From an uncultured Sulfitobacter sp. (GTDB lineage: Bacteria; Pseudomonadota; Alphaproteobacteria; Rhodobacterales; Rhodobacteraceae): a stretch of DNA of 64,000 nucleotides. The position numbers and the translations under genes are program-made. Below the pieces are notes generated by a model. It was not told the DNA's origin and ran no database searches. It worked only from the letters and a program-made list of their open reading frames with translations. This document shows positions 1 through 8,706 of the stretch, piece by piece. How positions within the stretch are numbered: the first letter of the stretch is position 1; each line of letters starts with the position of its first letter. The stretch lies in the NCBI RefSeq assembly GCF_947502895.1, contig NZ_CANNBM010000007.1, positions 25,707 through 89,706 on the forward strand, written 5' to 3'.

Positions 1-623
1 ACCAGCCGCGCCACACCGTCTGCGCCCAACTGGAAATTATGCAACCCGTCCCCCTGTGCGCTGACGGCCATCAGATAGTCGCGTCCGCCTGCCTGCACAT
101 GCTCCAGCGCGAAGATGTCATTGCCCGCCTCTTGCAAAGCGACATTCACCTGTGCCGTCTCGACCAGCCTGTTGCCCGAGGCCTGCTGCCATGTGGTAAT
201 ACCCGCCGTACCGCGCGCGGCAGTAAACCAGTATTCCTGCCCACCGACCTCGATCATCTCCAGCGCGGTCAGCGCCTCGACGCGCGGGCCTGCCATGTCG
301 AACCGCGTGGTGATGCGCCCCGATCCATCCAGCCAATAACCGCTGAGGCCTGCCTGCGCGGGGCCGCTGACCAGCAGCGCATCGCGCCCCCCGATCTGGG
401 TGACATGCAATTGCGCAGGTGCACCCAGCCCGCCGGCAGCGCGGTAATCAGCCCTATCAATCACCCGCAGACTGGCATCGCGCACCAGAATACCGCCATC
501 CCGCCCGCTGGCCGAATAACTGACCAGACCGCGCCCCGTGTCATGCACCACCACATCCGAAATACCTGTGACATGCGTCTCCGCGCCCGCGCGCGATGTC
601 GATATATGTCTTATATAACTCAT
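1..623 (-). CDS. Propeller-like surface protein, N-terminal part, runs off left edge
   Basis: An open minus-strand frame begins at ATG 621-623 and is still open at base 1, so only about 207 N-terminal residues are present. A GGAGG sits 4 bases before the start codon. The protein starts MSYIRHISTSRAG and continues with repeated blocks of about 45-50 residues containing phrases such as VVVHDTGRGLVSYSASG, LHVTQIGGRDALLVSG and IEVGGQEYWFTAARG. These look like blades of a beta-propeller. In Rhodobacterales this kind of N-terminus often precedes RTX calcium-binding repeats, but the C-terminal part is outside the window, so RTX membership is inference. There is no classical signal peptide, as expected for a type I secretion substrate. 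It is divergent from the glycosyltransferase at 772. Confidence 0.75.
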   Translation of the reverse strand, partial: MSYIRHISTSRAGAETHVTGISDVVVHDTGRGLVSYSASGRDGGILVRDASLRVIDRADYRAAGGLGAPAQLHVTQIGGRDALLVSGPAQAGLSGYWLDGSGRITTRFDMAGPRVEALTALEMIEVGGQEYWFTAARGTAGITTWQQASGNRLVETAQVNVALQEAGNDIFALEHVQAGGRDYLMAVSAQGDGLHNFQLGADGVARL

Positions 624-771
624 AAAGCCTCCACACCCGTGGCCAGACTGGATGCGGGGTGGGGCGCACAGCGGCGTGGCGCAGTGGCGGAATTGCGGCT
701 TTTACGGTCGATTTAGTGCTGTTTTTCTCTGTATTAGTCTCTCTTTTGTGTTCAATGGAGTGGGATGTAGC

Positions 772-1758
772 ATGCCTGTGCAGCAGCGATTGAAACGCGC
801 CGCTATTTGCGCCATCACTGGCTGCATGTCTGCGGCTCCCCCCTCCCCCCTGCGCGTCACCATCGCGCTGTGCACCTACAACGGCGCCGCGCATCTGGCG
901 CAGCAGCTGGAGTCATACGCCGCCCAGACCCACACCGCATGGGATCTGTGGATCAGCGATGACGGATCAACGGATGCCACCTGCGACATCATCAGGCGTT
1001 TTGCCGAAACCCATGGCACAGGCCGCGACATCCGTCTCCTCAAAGGGCCGCGCGCAGGCTTTGCCACCAATTTCCTGACCCTGCTGTGCCATCCCGACCT
1101 TCCTGCACAGCCTGTGGCACTGTCGGATCAGGATGATGTCTGGCTGCCCGAAAAGCTGGCGCTGGGGATGGCGCATATGGGAGGCGATGCACCTTGCCTC
1201 TATGGCGCGCAAAGCATCCACACCGATGCCGCCCTCACCCCCGTCGGGCGCAGCATGGGCGGCGGGCAGGCGCATTTTGGCAATGCCTTGGTGCAAAACA
1301 TCGTCAGCGGCCATTCAGCCATGCTCAACGCCTCTGCCCTGGCGCTGGTGCGCGCCGCGGGTGTGCCACAGGGCCTGCCCTATCATGACTGGTGGCTCTA
1401 TCAGCTGGTCACGGGGGCTGGCGGGCGCGCCATAGTCAGCCCTGATGCGGTTTTGATGTACCGCCAGCATGGCGAGAATGCGATGGGGTCGCATCAAGGC
1501 CTTCGCGCCACAGCCGCCCGCGCGGCCCAGGTCTTTGGCCATACCTATGGTGATTGGATCGCCGTCAATACATCTTCCCTGCGCGCAGCATCACAGCTGT
1601 TAACCCCCCAAGCACAGGCCATTTTGGCTTTGTTAGAGACACATCCGAAGCGCATAGGTCTTGCGCGCGCGCGTACCTTTGCCAGCGCTGGCATCAAACG
1701 GCAAGGACGGCTTGGCACGGGGCTGTTATATCTGGCGGTATTGGCGGGGCGCGTCTAG
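772..1758 (+). CDS. Glycosyltransferase family 2 (rhamnosyltransferase-like)
   Basis: This is a GT-A fold, family 2 glycosyltransferase that probably adds one sugar to the surface polysaccharide in the cytoplasm. It shows the nucleotide-sugar entry motif VTIALCTYNGAAHLAQQL, the acidic SDDGSTD segment, the metal-binding LSDQDDVWLPEK segment and a YHDWWLY acceptor-side motif, typical of WbbL/RfbN-like enzymes. The frame is open from 652, but its first 40 residues look non-coding. I chose ATG 772, which has GGAG 11 bases upstream. ATG 826, just before the conserved SAAPPSPLRVTIAL region, is a good alternative with no clear ribosome site. It ends 12 bases from the convergent kpsT, so it belongs to the same polysaccharide cluster. 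The acceptor and donor sugars cannot be read from the sequence. Confidence 0.87.
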   Translation: MPVQQRLKRAAICAITGCMSAAPPSPLRVTIALCTYNGAAHLAQQLESYAAQTHTAWDLWISDDGSTDATCDIIRRFAETHGTGRDIRLLKGPRAGFATNFLTLLCHPDLPAQPVALSDQDDVWLPEKLALGMAHMGGDAPCLYGAQSIHTDAALTPVGRSMGGGQAHFGNALVQNIVSGHSAMLNASALALVRAAGVPQGLPYHDWWLYQLVTGAGGRAIVSPDAVLMYRQHGENAMGSHQGLRATAARAAQVFGHTYGDWIAVNTSSLRAASQLLTPQAQAILALLETHPKRIGLARARTFASAGIKRQGRLGTGLLYLAVLAGRV

Positions 1759-1770
1759 ACCCGCCCACGC

Positions 1771-2442
1771 TCAGCGCGGCGCGTTGAGTTTGGCCATATT
1801 TTCTTCGTGGCGCTCGATGCCTTCGTCCACATCATCATAATAGGTCAGCTTGCCCTCATGCAGGACTGCTGTTGCATCACACAGCTGGCGCACCTGACTC
1901 ATCCCGTGGCTCACCACCACCGCCCCCGAGGTTTTCATCCGCTCCATAAACACCTGCGCCGAGCGTTCGCGGAATGCCGCATCACCCACCGCCGTCACTT
2001 CGTCCACCAGATAGGTATCAAACCCGATCCCCATAGAGACCCCAAAGGCCAACCGCGACTTCATCCCGGAAGAATAGCTGCGAAACGGCAAGCGAAAATG
2101 CGTCTCTAATCCGGCGAAATCTTCAACAAATGCGATCAACTCATCTGTGTCCACCCCATAGATCCGACCCACAAAACGCGTGTTCTCGGCACCGCTCAGA
2201 TCAGGATGGAACGATCCGGCAAAGCCCACGGGCCATGAGATAGTGCCTGTCGAAACGATGCGCCCCGAGGTGGGCGTCAGCGTGCCGGCAATCATCTGGA
2301 GCAAGGTCGACTTGCCCGCCCCGTTGCGCCCCAACAGCCCCACCGCGCGACCAGTGGGAAAGGTCAGGTTGATGTCATCCGCAACCGTCTTGTGCTGGCC
2401 CTCCAGCGTGAAAATCTTGGTCAGATGCTCAAAGCGGATCAT
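1771..2442 (-). CDS. kpsT: Capsular polysaccharide ABC exporter, ATP-binding subunit (KpsT-like)
   Basis: This is the ATPase of the ABC transporter that moves lipid-anchored capsule across the inner membrane. The 223-residue length fits the short KpsT/CtrD/BexA type, which has no C-terminal glycan-binding domain. Walker A is GRNGAGKS at residues 38-45. The signature is YSSGMKSRLAFG near 122, Walker B with its glutamate is YLVDEVTAVGD near 143, and the switch histidine is VVSHG. The N-terminal MIRFEHLTK is typical of the family. It lies 10 bases downstream of the KpsE-like gene on the same strand, and the permease KpsM starts divergently beyond that gene, so all three exporter parts are adjacent. 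The lack of a glycan-recognition domain suggests export of a Kdo-linked capsule that is independent of a specific chain end. Confidence 0.93.
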   Translation of the reverse strand: MIRFEHLTKIFTLEGQHKTVADDINLTFPTGRAVGLLGRNGAGKSTLLQMIAGTLTPTSGRIVSTGTISWPVGFAGSFHPDLSGAENTRFVGRIYGVDTDELIAFVEDFAGLETHFRLPFRSYSSGMKSRLAFGVSMGIGFDTYLVDEVTAVGDAAFRERSAQVFMERMKTSGAVVVSHGMSQVRQLCDATAVLHEGKLTYYDDVDEGIERHEENMAKLNAPR

Positions 2443-2452
2443 GGGCGCATCC

Positions 2453-3940
2453 TCACCGTCTGTCGCGCACCGATATCGCCACCAGCACCAGAACCGACCA
2501 GATCAGCCCCAGAAACAGCGTCACCAGCGCCAGCAGTGTCAAACGCTTGGGGTATGCGGGGGTCTCGGCCAGCGTAGGCTCCATATAGGCGGCCAGATAG
2601 CGCGTCTTGCGGCGCGATTCAGCCAGGGCACCGTCATAGGTTGCCAGTGCAGAAACATAGGAGTTTTCGGCAAATTCGCGGTCCACCACCAAACGCTCGT
2701 AATCCCCCAGCAGATCGGCAAAGGCGGTGCCATCCTCCGACGTGCCGCCCACGCCCAGTTTGCGCCGTTCCTGCGCGATGCGGTTCTCGATCACTTCCAG
2801 ACGGCGCGTGGCCTGCACCATGCGCGGGTCTGTGTTGCTGACCGTGCCTTGCAGTAGGTCAATCTCGATCAGGGTCTGGGCCTGCTGGTTTTGCAGATTA
2901 CCCAACAGACCGGCCTGCGTCTGGATGTCGATCTCGGGGTTCACGATCTGGTTCACGTTGCGAAACCGCGTTACCACTGCACGCGCGTCTTTCAACCGCT
3001 CCAGCGCCTCGTCCAGCTCCTCGCGGGCATAGCGGATGGAATCCTGCCGTGCGATATCGCTCAGTTCGTTGATCATCTGGCTGCTTTTTTCAAACAGGAT
3101 CTGGCTGATGGCTGTGGCATCATCCGGATCAAAGGCCAGCACTTCGACTTCGATCAGGCCCGATCCTGCTCCGTAGGATATCCGCACCATACGGTTCCAG
3201 TAATCGACCAGCTCCTCGACCGAGGCTTCATCGGGGATGGCAAAGACAAAATCTTCCTCCGGCTTGGACCAGATCGCGCGCAGGTCCAGATCACTGTCGA
3301 TATCCAGCACCAGTTTCTGGCTCTGGATGAATTCGAACAGGATGTCTGTATCCGACGAGCTGGAGTTCGAAATGCTGGTCAGACCGCTGAGCACACCGAG
3401 GGCCGAATTTGCATCCTCGCGGCGCACCGAAAATCCGACCTTGGAGGCGTATTGATCGACGGCAACCGTATAGAGATAGAACCCCGTCACCGCTGACGGC
3501 ACCACGACAAACAACAAAAAGCTGAGCAGGATCACCACATGGCGGCCACGGCGATAGGTCGGGGATGCAGGTGGCGGCACGGGCCGTCCGGCAGGCACCG
3601 CTTCGCGCGCGGGAGACGGTGTCGGGCTTGCCGCTTGCGCTGCCGCTGCCGCTGCCGGAGCAGGTGCAGGTGCTTGCGGTGCAGCGGCAGGTGCAGGTGC
3701 TTGCGGTGCAGCCGGAGGCGGCGGTGGTGGTGGCGGTGGTGCTTTGCCCTGCGCAATCTGTTGCGCATGCGCCTGTGCGGCAGCCTGGGCTGCTTTGGCA
3801 GCGGCCTGTGCGGGGGCCTGTGCGGGGGCACCCCCGTCTGCTGGCTTTACCATAGTTTCCGGCGCAACCGCGTCTTGTGCGCGACCCGCATCCTGCGCCA
3901 CCCGTTTTGGTTCTTGTGCCACAAGGGCCCCTCTCGTCAT
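2453..3940 (-). CDS. kpsE: Capsule export inner-membrane/periplasmic protein (KpsE/CtrB-like)
   Basis: This is the polysaccharide co-polymerase-type adaptor that links the KpsMT transporter to the outer-membrane channel. The first 130 residues are extremely rich in Ala, Pro and Gln, with a run of nine prolines near residues 68-76, far longer than in enteric KpsE. Transmembrane helix 1 is at about 134-157 (HVVILLSFLLFVVVPS) and helix 2 at about 468-489. Between them is a periplasmic region with coiled-coil character, including ARQDSIRYAREELDEALERL. A C-terminal P-x-x-P-like stretch (ETPAYPKRL) precedes helix 2, as in the family. The start at 3940 lies 64 bases from the start of the divergent kpsM. 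The long disordered cytoplasmic tail is unusual and may bind partner proteins. Confidence 0.88.
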   Translation of the reverse strand: MTRGALVAQEPKRVAQDAGRAQDAVAPETMVKPADGGAPAQAPAQAAAKAAQAAAQAHAQQIAQGKAPPPPPPPPPAAPQAPAPAAAPQAPAPAPAAAAAAQAASPTPSPAREAVPAGRPVPPPASPTYRRGRHVVILLSFLLFVVVPSAVTGFYLYTVAVDQYASKVGFSVRREDANSALGVLSGLTSISNSSSSDTDILFEFIQSQKLVLDIDSDLDLRAIWSKPEEDFVFAIPDEASVEELVDYWNRMVRISYGAGSGLIEVEVLAFDPDDATAISQILFEKSSQMINELSDIARQDSIRYAREELDEALERLKDARAVVTRFRNVNQIVNPEIDIQTQAGLLGNLQNQQAQTLIEIDLLQGTVSNTDPRMVQATRRLEVIENRIAQERRKLGVGGTSEDGTAFADLLGDYERLVVDREFAENSYVSALATYDGALAESRRKTRYLAAYMEPTLAETPAYPKRLTLLALVTLFLGLIWSVLVLVAISVRDRR

Positions 3941-3965
3941 GTTTGTTGATCTTGTCTTACATGCT

Positions 3966-3983
3966 CTGGTGTTTCGACGCCAG
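3966..3983. promoter_or_regulatory. Small UUCG-loop hairpin in the kpsE/kpsM divergent region
   Basis: A 7-bp stem (CTGGTGT pairing with ACGCCAG, one G-T wobble) closes a TTCG tetraloop. It lies about 20 bases before the kpsM start in a 64-base divergent gap, so it would be in the kpsM leader and near the kpsE promoter. It could be an operator or RNA hairpin, or chance. Confidence 0.25.
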
Positions 3984-4004
3984 AAGGCGGATATTGGTCA
4001 TATC

Positions 4005-4841
4005 ATGAGTGACCAAACCGCCCCACCCTCTGACAATACGCCCGCCCCCCTTCCCGAAGGCAGCGCACGGCCGCGCCGCAGCTTTGCCACCCTGCGCTCG
4101 ATCACGGCATTGATGCTGCGCGAAATGGCGACAACCTATGGCCGCTCCCCGGGGGGGTATATCTGGGCGGTGATCGAACCTGCGGCAGGCATCGCGCTGC
4201 TGTCGCTGGTGTTCTCGGCGGCACTTCGCAACCCGCCCGTCGGCATCAGCTTTGCGATGTTTTATGCCACAGGGATGCTGCCCTTTATGATGTTCAGTGA
4301 CATTCATGGAAAAATCGCCACCTCCCTGTTGTTTTCCAAACAATTGCTGGCTTACCCGACAGTCACGTTTGTCGATGCAATTCTGGCGCGTTTCTTTTTG
4401 AACATCATAACCCTGCTGCTGGTCGGGTATATCATCTTTACCGGTTGTCTTTTGATGTTCGAGACGCGTACCACCCTTAATCTGCCAATCATCGTGCAGG
4501 CCTATGCACTGTCAGCCTGTCTGGGCATCGGGGTGGGCACGCTGAATGCCTATACTTTCACACGGTTCAATGTCGTCCAGCGGTTCTGGTCCATTCTGAT
4601 GCGGCCCCTTGTTCTGGTGTCAGGCGTTATCATCCCACTTTACAGCTTCCCCCAGCCCTACCGTGACTATCTGTGGTACAATCCGCTGATGCATGTAACG
4701 GGCATGATGCGTGCAGGGTTCTACCCCGAATACGAGTCCCATTACGTCACCCCCAGCTATGTGATGGGCATTGCGCTGGCTTGCATGGCGATGGGGCTGC
4801 TGCTGCTGCGCCGGCACCATCAGGACATCCTGACACGCTAA
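4005..4841 (+). CDS. kpsM: Capsular polysaccharide ABC exporter permease (KpsM-like)
   Basis: This is the membrane-spanning ABC-2 type subunit that pairs with KpsT to export capsule. The 278 residues begin MSDQTAPPSDN and contain about six hydrophobic segments, for example AGIALLSLVFSAAL, FLNIITLLLVGYIIF and ILMRPLVLVSGVIIPLY. The family region SPGGYIWAVIEPAAG is present near the first segment, and the C-terminus has LWYNPLMHVTGMMRAGFYP, a KpsM/BexB-type motif. The open frame extends upstream to 3744, but that part overlaps kpsE antisense and lacks KpsM character, so ATG 4005 is chosen. It is transcribed away from kpsE-kpsT, an unusual split of the exporter genes across a shared promoter region. 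Confidence 0.92.
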   Translation: MSDQTAPPSDNTPAPLPEGSARPRRSFATLRSITALMLREMATTYGRSPGGYIWAVIEPAAGIALLSLVFSAALRNPPVGISFAMFYATGMLPFMMFSDIHGKIATSLLFSKQLLAYPTVTFVDAILARFFLNIITLLLVGYIIFTGCLLMFETRTTLNLPIIVQAYALSACLGIGVGTLNAYTFTRFNVVQRFWSILMRPLVLVSGVIIPLYSFPQPYRDYLWYNPLMHVTGMMRAGFYPEYESHYVTPSYVMGIALACMAMGLLLLRRHHQDILTR

Positions 4842-4848
4842 AAGCGCC

Positions 4849-6039
4849 CTAACCGCGCTTCAGACGCGATGCCCATGCAAATGCTGTCCGCTTCCAGCGC
4901 GGTACGGTTTGCTGCCGCACGGCTGCATCCATATCCTGAAGTGTCTCTAACACAGGGAAAATTGCAGCATCATATGTCGCGATATCCGCACCCTCTGGCG
5001 GGCAGTCAGGAAGCTGTGGCATGGGTTTTCCCGCAACACGGGCTGCTGCCTCGGCCCCCTCGCGCAGGGCATGATAGAGCGGCGCAAAGAGTGTGGGGTC
5101 ATTCAACTTCATCACACCTTCAAGGATATCTGCGTGATACGGCGCCTCGCGCGTCCAGCGCGTATCGGCAAACAGATCGGCCTGATCTTCGGGCGACAAA
5201 ACCGCGCGCAATGTGTCCAACGCAGCCAGACGCACAGGGCGTAGCGCCTGTACATGACGCGCCTGCACCGCCCAAAGCTTGCGCCCCGGCACAGGCGGGC
5301 ACCAGCGCTGCACCACAAATTCAATCGCCCCCTGATGGCCTGTTGGCCGGAAGGAACGGTTGCGCAGCAAAAAACCCGTCAGGATTGCAGGCGAAGATGT
5401 GTTGGCCTGCAACTCAGCCTTCAACGGCAAATCATAAAGGGCTGCGAATTTGGCCACGACATCGGGCCGCTGGCTGCGCACGGTCAGGCGCACATTGGGA
5501 ATACGCGACCATGCAGCGATGTCATCTGCGAAACTATATGGCATGCCCGAGCGTTCCATCCACACATCAAGCTGGGGCTGGTGCCAAACCCCCCATTGCC
5601 AGAAGGCTGCATTTACCCAGTCAATCGGCGGGCGCAAGAACACCACCACATCCACGGGCGGATGACCCCAGTCGGCCAGTGCGGCGGCAAAGGCGGCATG
5701 GTGGTTGATCCAGCCTTCGTTCGAGGCGATCGGCACATATCCGCGCTTTTCCCCCTGTGTCAGGGTCTGTTTCAACGCCGCAAAAATATCAGCCGCCGGA
5801 TATTGCGGCCCCAGATTGGGCCAGGATGTATAGCCATAAGGAGACAGACGCGCGCCTGTGGTCAGGGTTGTTCCGTCTTGGACACGCCACGCGCCCGCCA
5901 GCAGATGCGCAGAGGTATAGCGATAGCGCGTGCCATCGCTGCCGCGCAGATCGGGCGTCATGCTCAACGCGGTTTGCAGGGCCGAACTGCCGCATTTGGG
6001 CGCACCGATGTGCAAGATGAGATGAGGGCGCTGTGTCAT
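4849..6039 (-). CDS. Sulfotransferase-like protein
   Basis: This is a PAPS-dependent sulfotransferase-like protein of 396 residues, presumably acting on the surface polysaccharide. The 5'-phosphosulfate loop is LILHIGAPKCGSSALQTAL near residues 8-25. The 3'-phosphate-binding segment is probably VVVFLRPPIDWVNAAFWQW near 130-150. The rest has low similarity to anything I can name and ends in a basic tail (RLKRG). Its ATG overlaps the stop codon of the upstream GT2-GT4 gene by 4 bases (6036-6039), which indicates translational coupling and a joint role in building and sulfating a glycan. It ends 7 bases from the convergent kpsM. The substrate is unknown. Confidence 0.8.
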   Translation of the reverse strand: MTQRPHLILHIGAPKCGSSALQTALSMTPDLRGSDGTRYRYTSAHLLAGAWRVQDGTTLTTGARLSPYGYTSWPNLGPQYPAADIFAALKQTLTQGEKRGYVPIASNEGWINHHAAFAAALADWGHPPVDVVVFLRPPIDWVNAAFWQWGVWHQPQLDVWMERSGMPYSFADDIAAWSRIPNVRLTVRSQRPDVVAKFAALYDLPLKAELQANTSSPAILTGFLLRNRSFRPTGHQGAIEFVVQRWCPPVPGRKLWAVQARHVQALRPVRLAALDTLRAVLSPEDQADLFADTRWTREAPYHADILEGVMKLNDPTLFAPLYHALREGAEAAARVAGKPMPQLPDCPPEGADIATYDAAIFPVLETLQDMDAAVRQQTVPRWKRTAFAWASRLKRG

Positions 6040-8639
6040 TTACCGGGTCCTGTGGAATGGTCCTGCAATGCCGCCAACAGAGCTGTGATGTCAACATCGC
6101 GCCCATCCGGCGGCAAGGCAATCACCCCCCCCGCAGCACCACCCGCCACGGCCGCTGCCACCGCATCCCCCTGCGCGCCCAGATCAAAGCTGAGAACAGG
6201 CATACCGGTGGCCAAGGCCTCATGGGTGGTGAATGAAAATGTCTCGGGCCAGATCGAGGGGATCAACCAGCCGGTAATGCGGTAGCGTGCCACCAGCCCT
6301 GCCAGATCGCGCAGCTCGTAACTGCCATGCACCTGCGCAGGTGCGGCCAGCGGCCATGCAGGGTCCAGATGCCCGATCACCACCAGACGTGCCGCCCCTG
6401 TGCGCGCCAGATCACGGCTCAGCTTTTGCAGCACCGCCGCGCCCTTTTGATAGCCGATGTTGCCCAGCACCCCGATCACAGGCGTGCCATCGCGCACAGG
6501 CTCGATGCGGGGCACATCCGCCAGCAAGGGGTGCGGCTCGGTCACGAGGGTCGTGGCGGTTTGCGGATAGGCCTCTTGCACAATGCGGCGGCTGTCATCG
6601 GAGAAGACCACACACCGCTCGGCGGCACTGACCAGCGGCCCCCACGCGCCCTGCCAGTCGGCCAGTGTGGCATCGGGCAAACCGGGGCGCACATAGGTAT
6701 GGGCAGGATCATCCGCCAGCGGGCCACCAGCCACAGGCACACCGTGATAGACGCCACCGCGCCCCAGCAACGTATAGGACGGGCTGACGGGAAAGAAATC
6801 GTGGAACAACACCTCGACAGGATGGGCCACGCCCTGCTCGTGATTGCCACCCTGAGCGATTTCCATCAGAACTTGCGGCAGCGCCACCGCGTCCCGCGCG
6901 CCCACGCCACATGAATAGATCAGCCGCATGCGTGGCAGATAAGCCAAAAGACGCTTTATCAGGGTCACATCATTGGTGCGCCCCTGTGCGCTGCCCAGCC
7001 GCGTGTGCAGCTCCAGCTTCCATGTGTGGCCTTGGCCCACGCGCAGGACCACAGCAGATCCGCCCGTCTCCACGCCGCCCCTGACCGCACCGATATCGCG
7101 GGCGATGCGGTCTTGCAGGTATTTCTCGGCGCCGCCGCCCATGGCATGGGCCACATAAACGGGTACTTCGCCTTGCGACTGTGCCGCGGCCTCTGTCGCA
7201 GCCCAGACCAGCCCCAACGCCAGCCGCGCGGTATTGAGCGGATCTGTGCGGATAAACTCCTGCACCTGCGCGTCATACGTGGGATAGCGGCGTGAAATCT
7301 CGGCGCCGTTGCGCTCCAGCAGTGCCTGTTTCGCAGCAGAGCCAAAGGATTCACCGCCGCGGTGCTCAACGAACAGATGCGGCGTACAGACGTGCCGCCC
7401 CCCCAGCGCGCGCGCCTTCTGGCACCAATCCGTCTCTTCGCCGTAGCCCTTGCCGAATATCGTATCAAGCCGGGGCAGGCGGCGCAGATATTCAGGCGAC
7501 AGCGCCATGCAAAACCCCACGCCTGTGGGCGCATCCACCAGCCCCTCGACGAGGTTGAGGGTTTGGGCTGCGGCATCCAGCACATCAGCCATGCCCCCTG
7601 TCAGATCATGGCGCTGGCAGATCACCGGCACAGTGAAAATCTCGGCGTCATTGGACATGGGGGTCACACTGGCCACATCACCCTGCGCAAAGGGGGCAAG
7701 CAGCCGGCTGGCCCAGCCCGCAGGCACCAGCGCGTCGGAATTGAGCAAGACCACAGGCGCATCCCGCTTGGCCGCTTCCCCCAGCCCGCGATTGACGCCG
7801 CCAATAAAGCCGAGGTTTTCATCGTTGCGCAGCAGGGTGACACGGCTGCCCTGTTGGCCCGCCCAGTCCTGCAGCATCGGCCAGACGCGATCATCGGTCG
7901 AGCGGTCCTCGACCACGATCATATGCCAGTCCAGATCGGTATGGGCCGCGACACGGGCCAGACACTCTGTGAGCACGTCATAGGCATTGTAGACAGGCAG
8001 CACGATGGTGACTGTCTTATGGGGGCGGGGCAGGGCGGCTGTAAAAGGCTCCAGCGCGCCGCCCAGCATCTCCGCAGAGGTAGAGGCAGGCACCAGCCCG
8101 AGGCGTTCCTTGACGACTTCGCGCGCGCCCAGATCGCCCTCCCGTTTCCAGCGCCAGATTTCGGGCAGCAGCCCGATCAGCGTGCGGATATAAGGAACAA
8201 CCAGCCGGATGCGGGCGCGGCGGATGTCATTGACCGTAAACCCGTCAAAGGTGCAGGTCACAGCGCCGCCGCCTTCATCGGCCTGCAAAACCAGATCCCC
8301 CACCTCGAACGGGATATCGAGGGCAAAGCCACGTGCGTCCGATCCGGGCTGGGTAAGTTCGGGCACACACCACAGCCGCGTGCGGTTCAGGATCAGCCCC
8401 ACACGGGCCGCCTGCGACCAGCCTTCGACAATCAAACGGTTGCCCCGAAGACGGATTTCCGTCACGCGGCCAAAGCTGCGGCCGGTGGCATCGCACAAGT
8501 CGCCGCCCGGACGATCCAGTGTCAGGTTATGCTCCGCGTAACGCAGGAAAATCAGGTACAATCTGCGCAACAACAAGGGGGCGGCCTTTGGTTCAGATGA
8601 GGTATCGCTACCGTATCTTTGCCGCCCGCAGGTGTCCAT
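6036..8639 (-). CDS. Two-domain glycosyltransferase (GT2 + GT4)
   Basis: This 867-residue protein seems to join two transferases. Residues about 60-150 form a small beta-rich region (FGRVTEIRLRGNRLIVEGW). Residues about 205-440 form a family 2 domain with VTIVLPVYNAYDVLTECL, VVEDRSTDD, NDENLGFIGGVNRG, LNSDALVP and YGEETDWCQKA. The C-terminal third is a family 4 (GT-B) domain with GVLGNIGYQKGAAVLQKLS and SIWPETFSFTTHEALATG, the last containing the conserved nucleotide-sugar-binding glutamate region. It could add two successive sugars. The start at 8639 has only a weak ribosome site, and a downstream start is possible. It is the first gene after the parS-like palindrome and is coupled by a 4-base overlap to the sulfotransferase. 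Confidence 0.88.
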   Translation of the reverse strand: MDTCGRQRYGSDTSSEPKAAPLLLRRLYLIFLRYAEHNLTLDRPGGDLCDATGRSFGRVTEIRLRGNRLIVEGWSQAARVGLILNRTRLWCVPELTQPGSDARGFALDIPFEVGDLVLQADEGGGAVTCTFDGFTVNDIRRARIRLVVPYIRTLIGLLPEIWRWKREGDLGAREVVKERLGLVPASTSAEMLGGALEPFTAALPRPHKTVTIVLPVYNAYDVLTECLARVAAHTDLDWHMIVVEDRSTDDRVWPMLQDWAGQQGSRVTLLRNDENLGFIGGVNRGLGEAAKRDAPVVLLNSDALVPAGWASRLLAPFAQGDVASVTPMSNDAEIFTVPVICQRHDLTGGMADVLDAAAQTLNLVEGLVDAPTGVGFCMALSPEYLRRLPRLDTIFGKGYGEETDWCQKARALGGRHVCTPHLFVEHRGGESFGSAAKQALLERNGAEISRRYPTYDAQVQEFIRTDPLNTARLALGLVWAATEAAAQSQGEVPVYVAHAMGGGAEKYLQDRIARDIGAVRGGVETGGSAVVLRVGQGHTWKLELHTRLGSAQGRTNDVTLIKRLLAYLPRMRLIYSCGVGARDAVALPQVLMEIAQGGNHEQGVAHPVEVLFHDFFPVSPSYTLLGRGGVYHGVPVAGGPLADDPAHTYVRPGLPDATLADWQGAWGPLVSAAERCVVFSDDSRRIVQEAYPQTATTLVTEPHPLLADVPRIEPVRDGTPVIGVLGNIGYQKGAAVLQKLSRDLARTGAARLVVIGHLDPAWPLAAPAQVHGSYELRDLAGLVARYRITGWLIPSIWPETFSFTTHEALATGMPVLSFDLGAQGDAVAAAVAGGAAGGVIALPPDGRDVDITALLAALQDHSTGPGK

Positions 8640-8659
8640 GCACCCAGAGAGCCTGCGCT

Positions 8660-8683
8660 AAATGTTTCGCGCGCGAAACATTT
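8660..8683. promoter_or_regulatory. parS: 24-bp perfect palindrome, probable parS centromere
   Basis: Each 12-base arm reads AAATGTTTCGCG and its reverse complement follows directly. The core has TGTTTC and GAAACA half-sites like the ParB-binding parS consensus, but they are separated by six bases (GCGCGC) instead of the usual four (ACGT). It lies 23 bases downstream of the parB stop codon, a common place for a plasmid partition site. ParB binding is inferred. Confidence 0.75.
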
Positions 8684-8706
8684 GGTCCGGCAGCAGGGAT
8701 ACAGGA

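Noticed and set aside
39..716. Plus-strand frame of 225 codons at the left end
   Set aside because: It is antisense to the propeller-like protein gene (1-623), whose frame has a ribosome site and clear repeat structure; this frame has no recognisable protein character.
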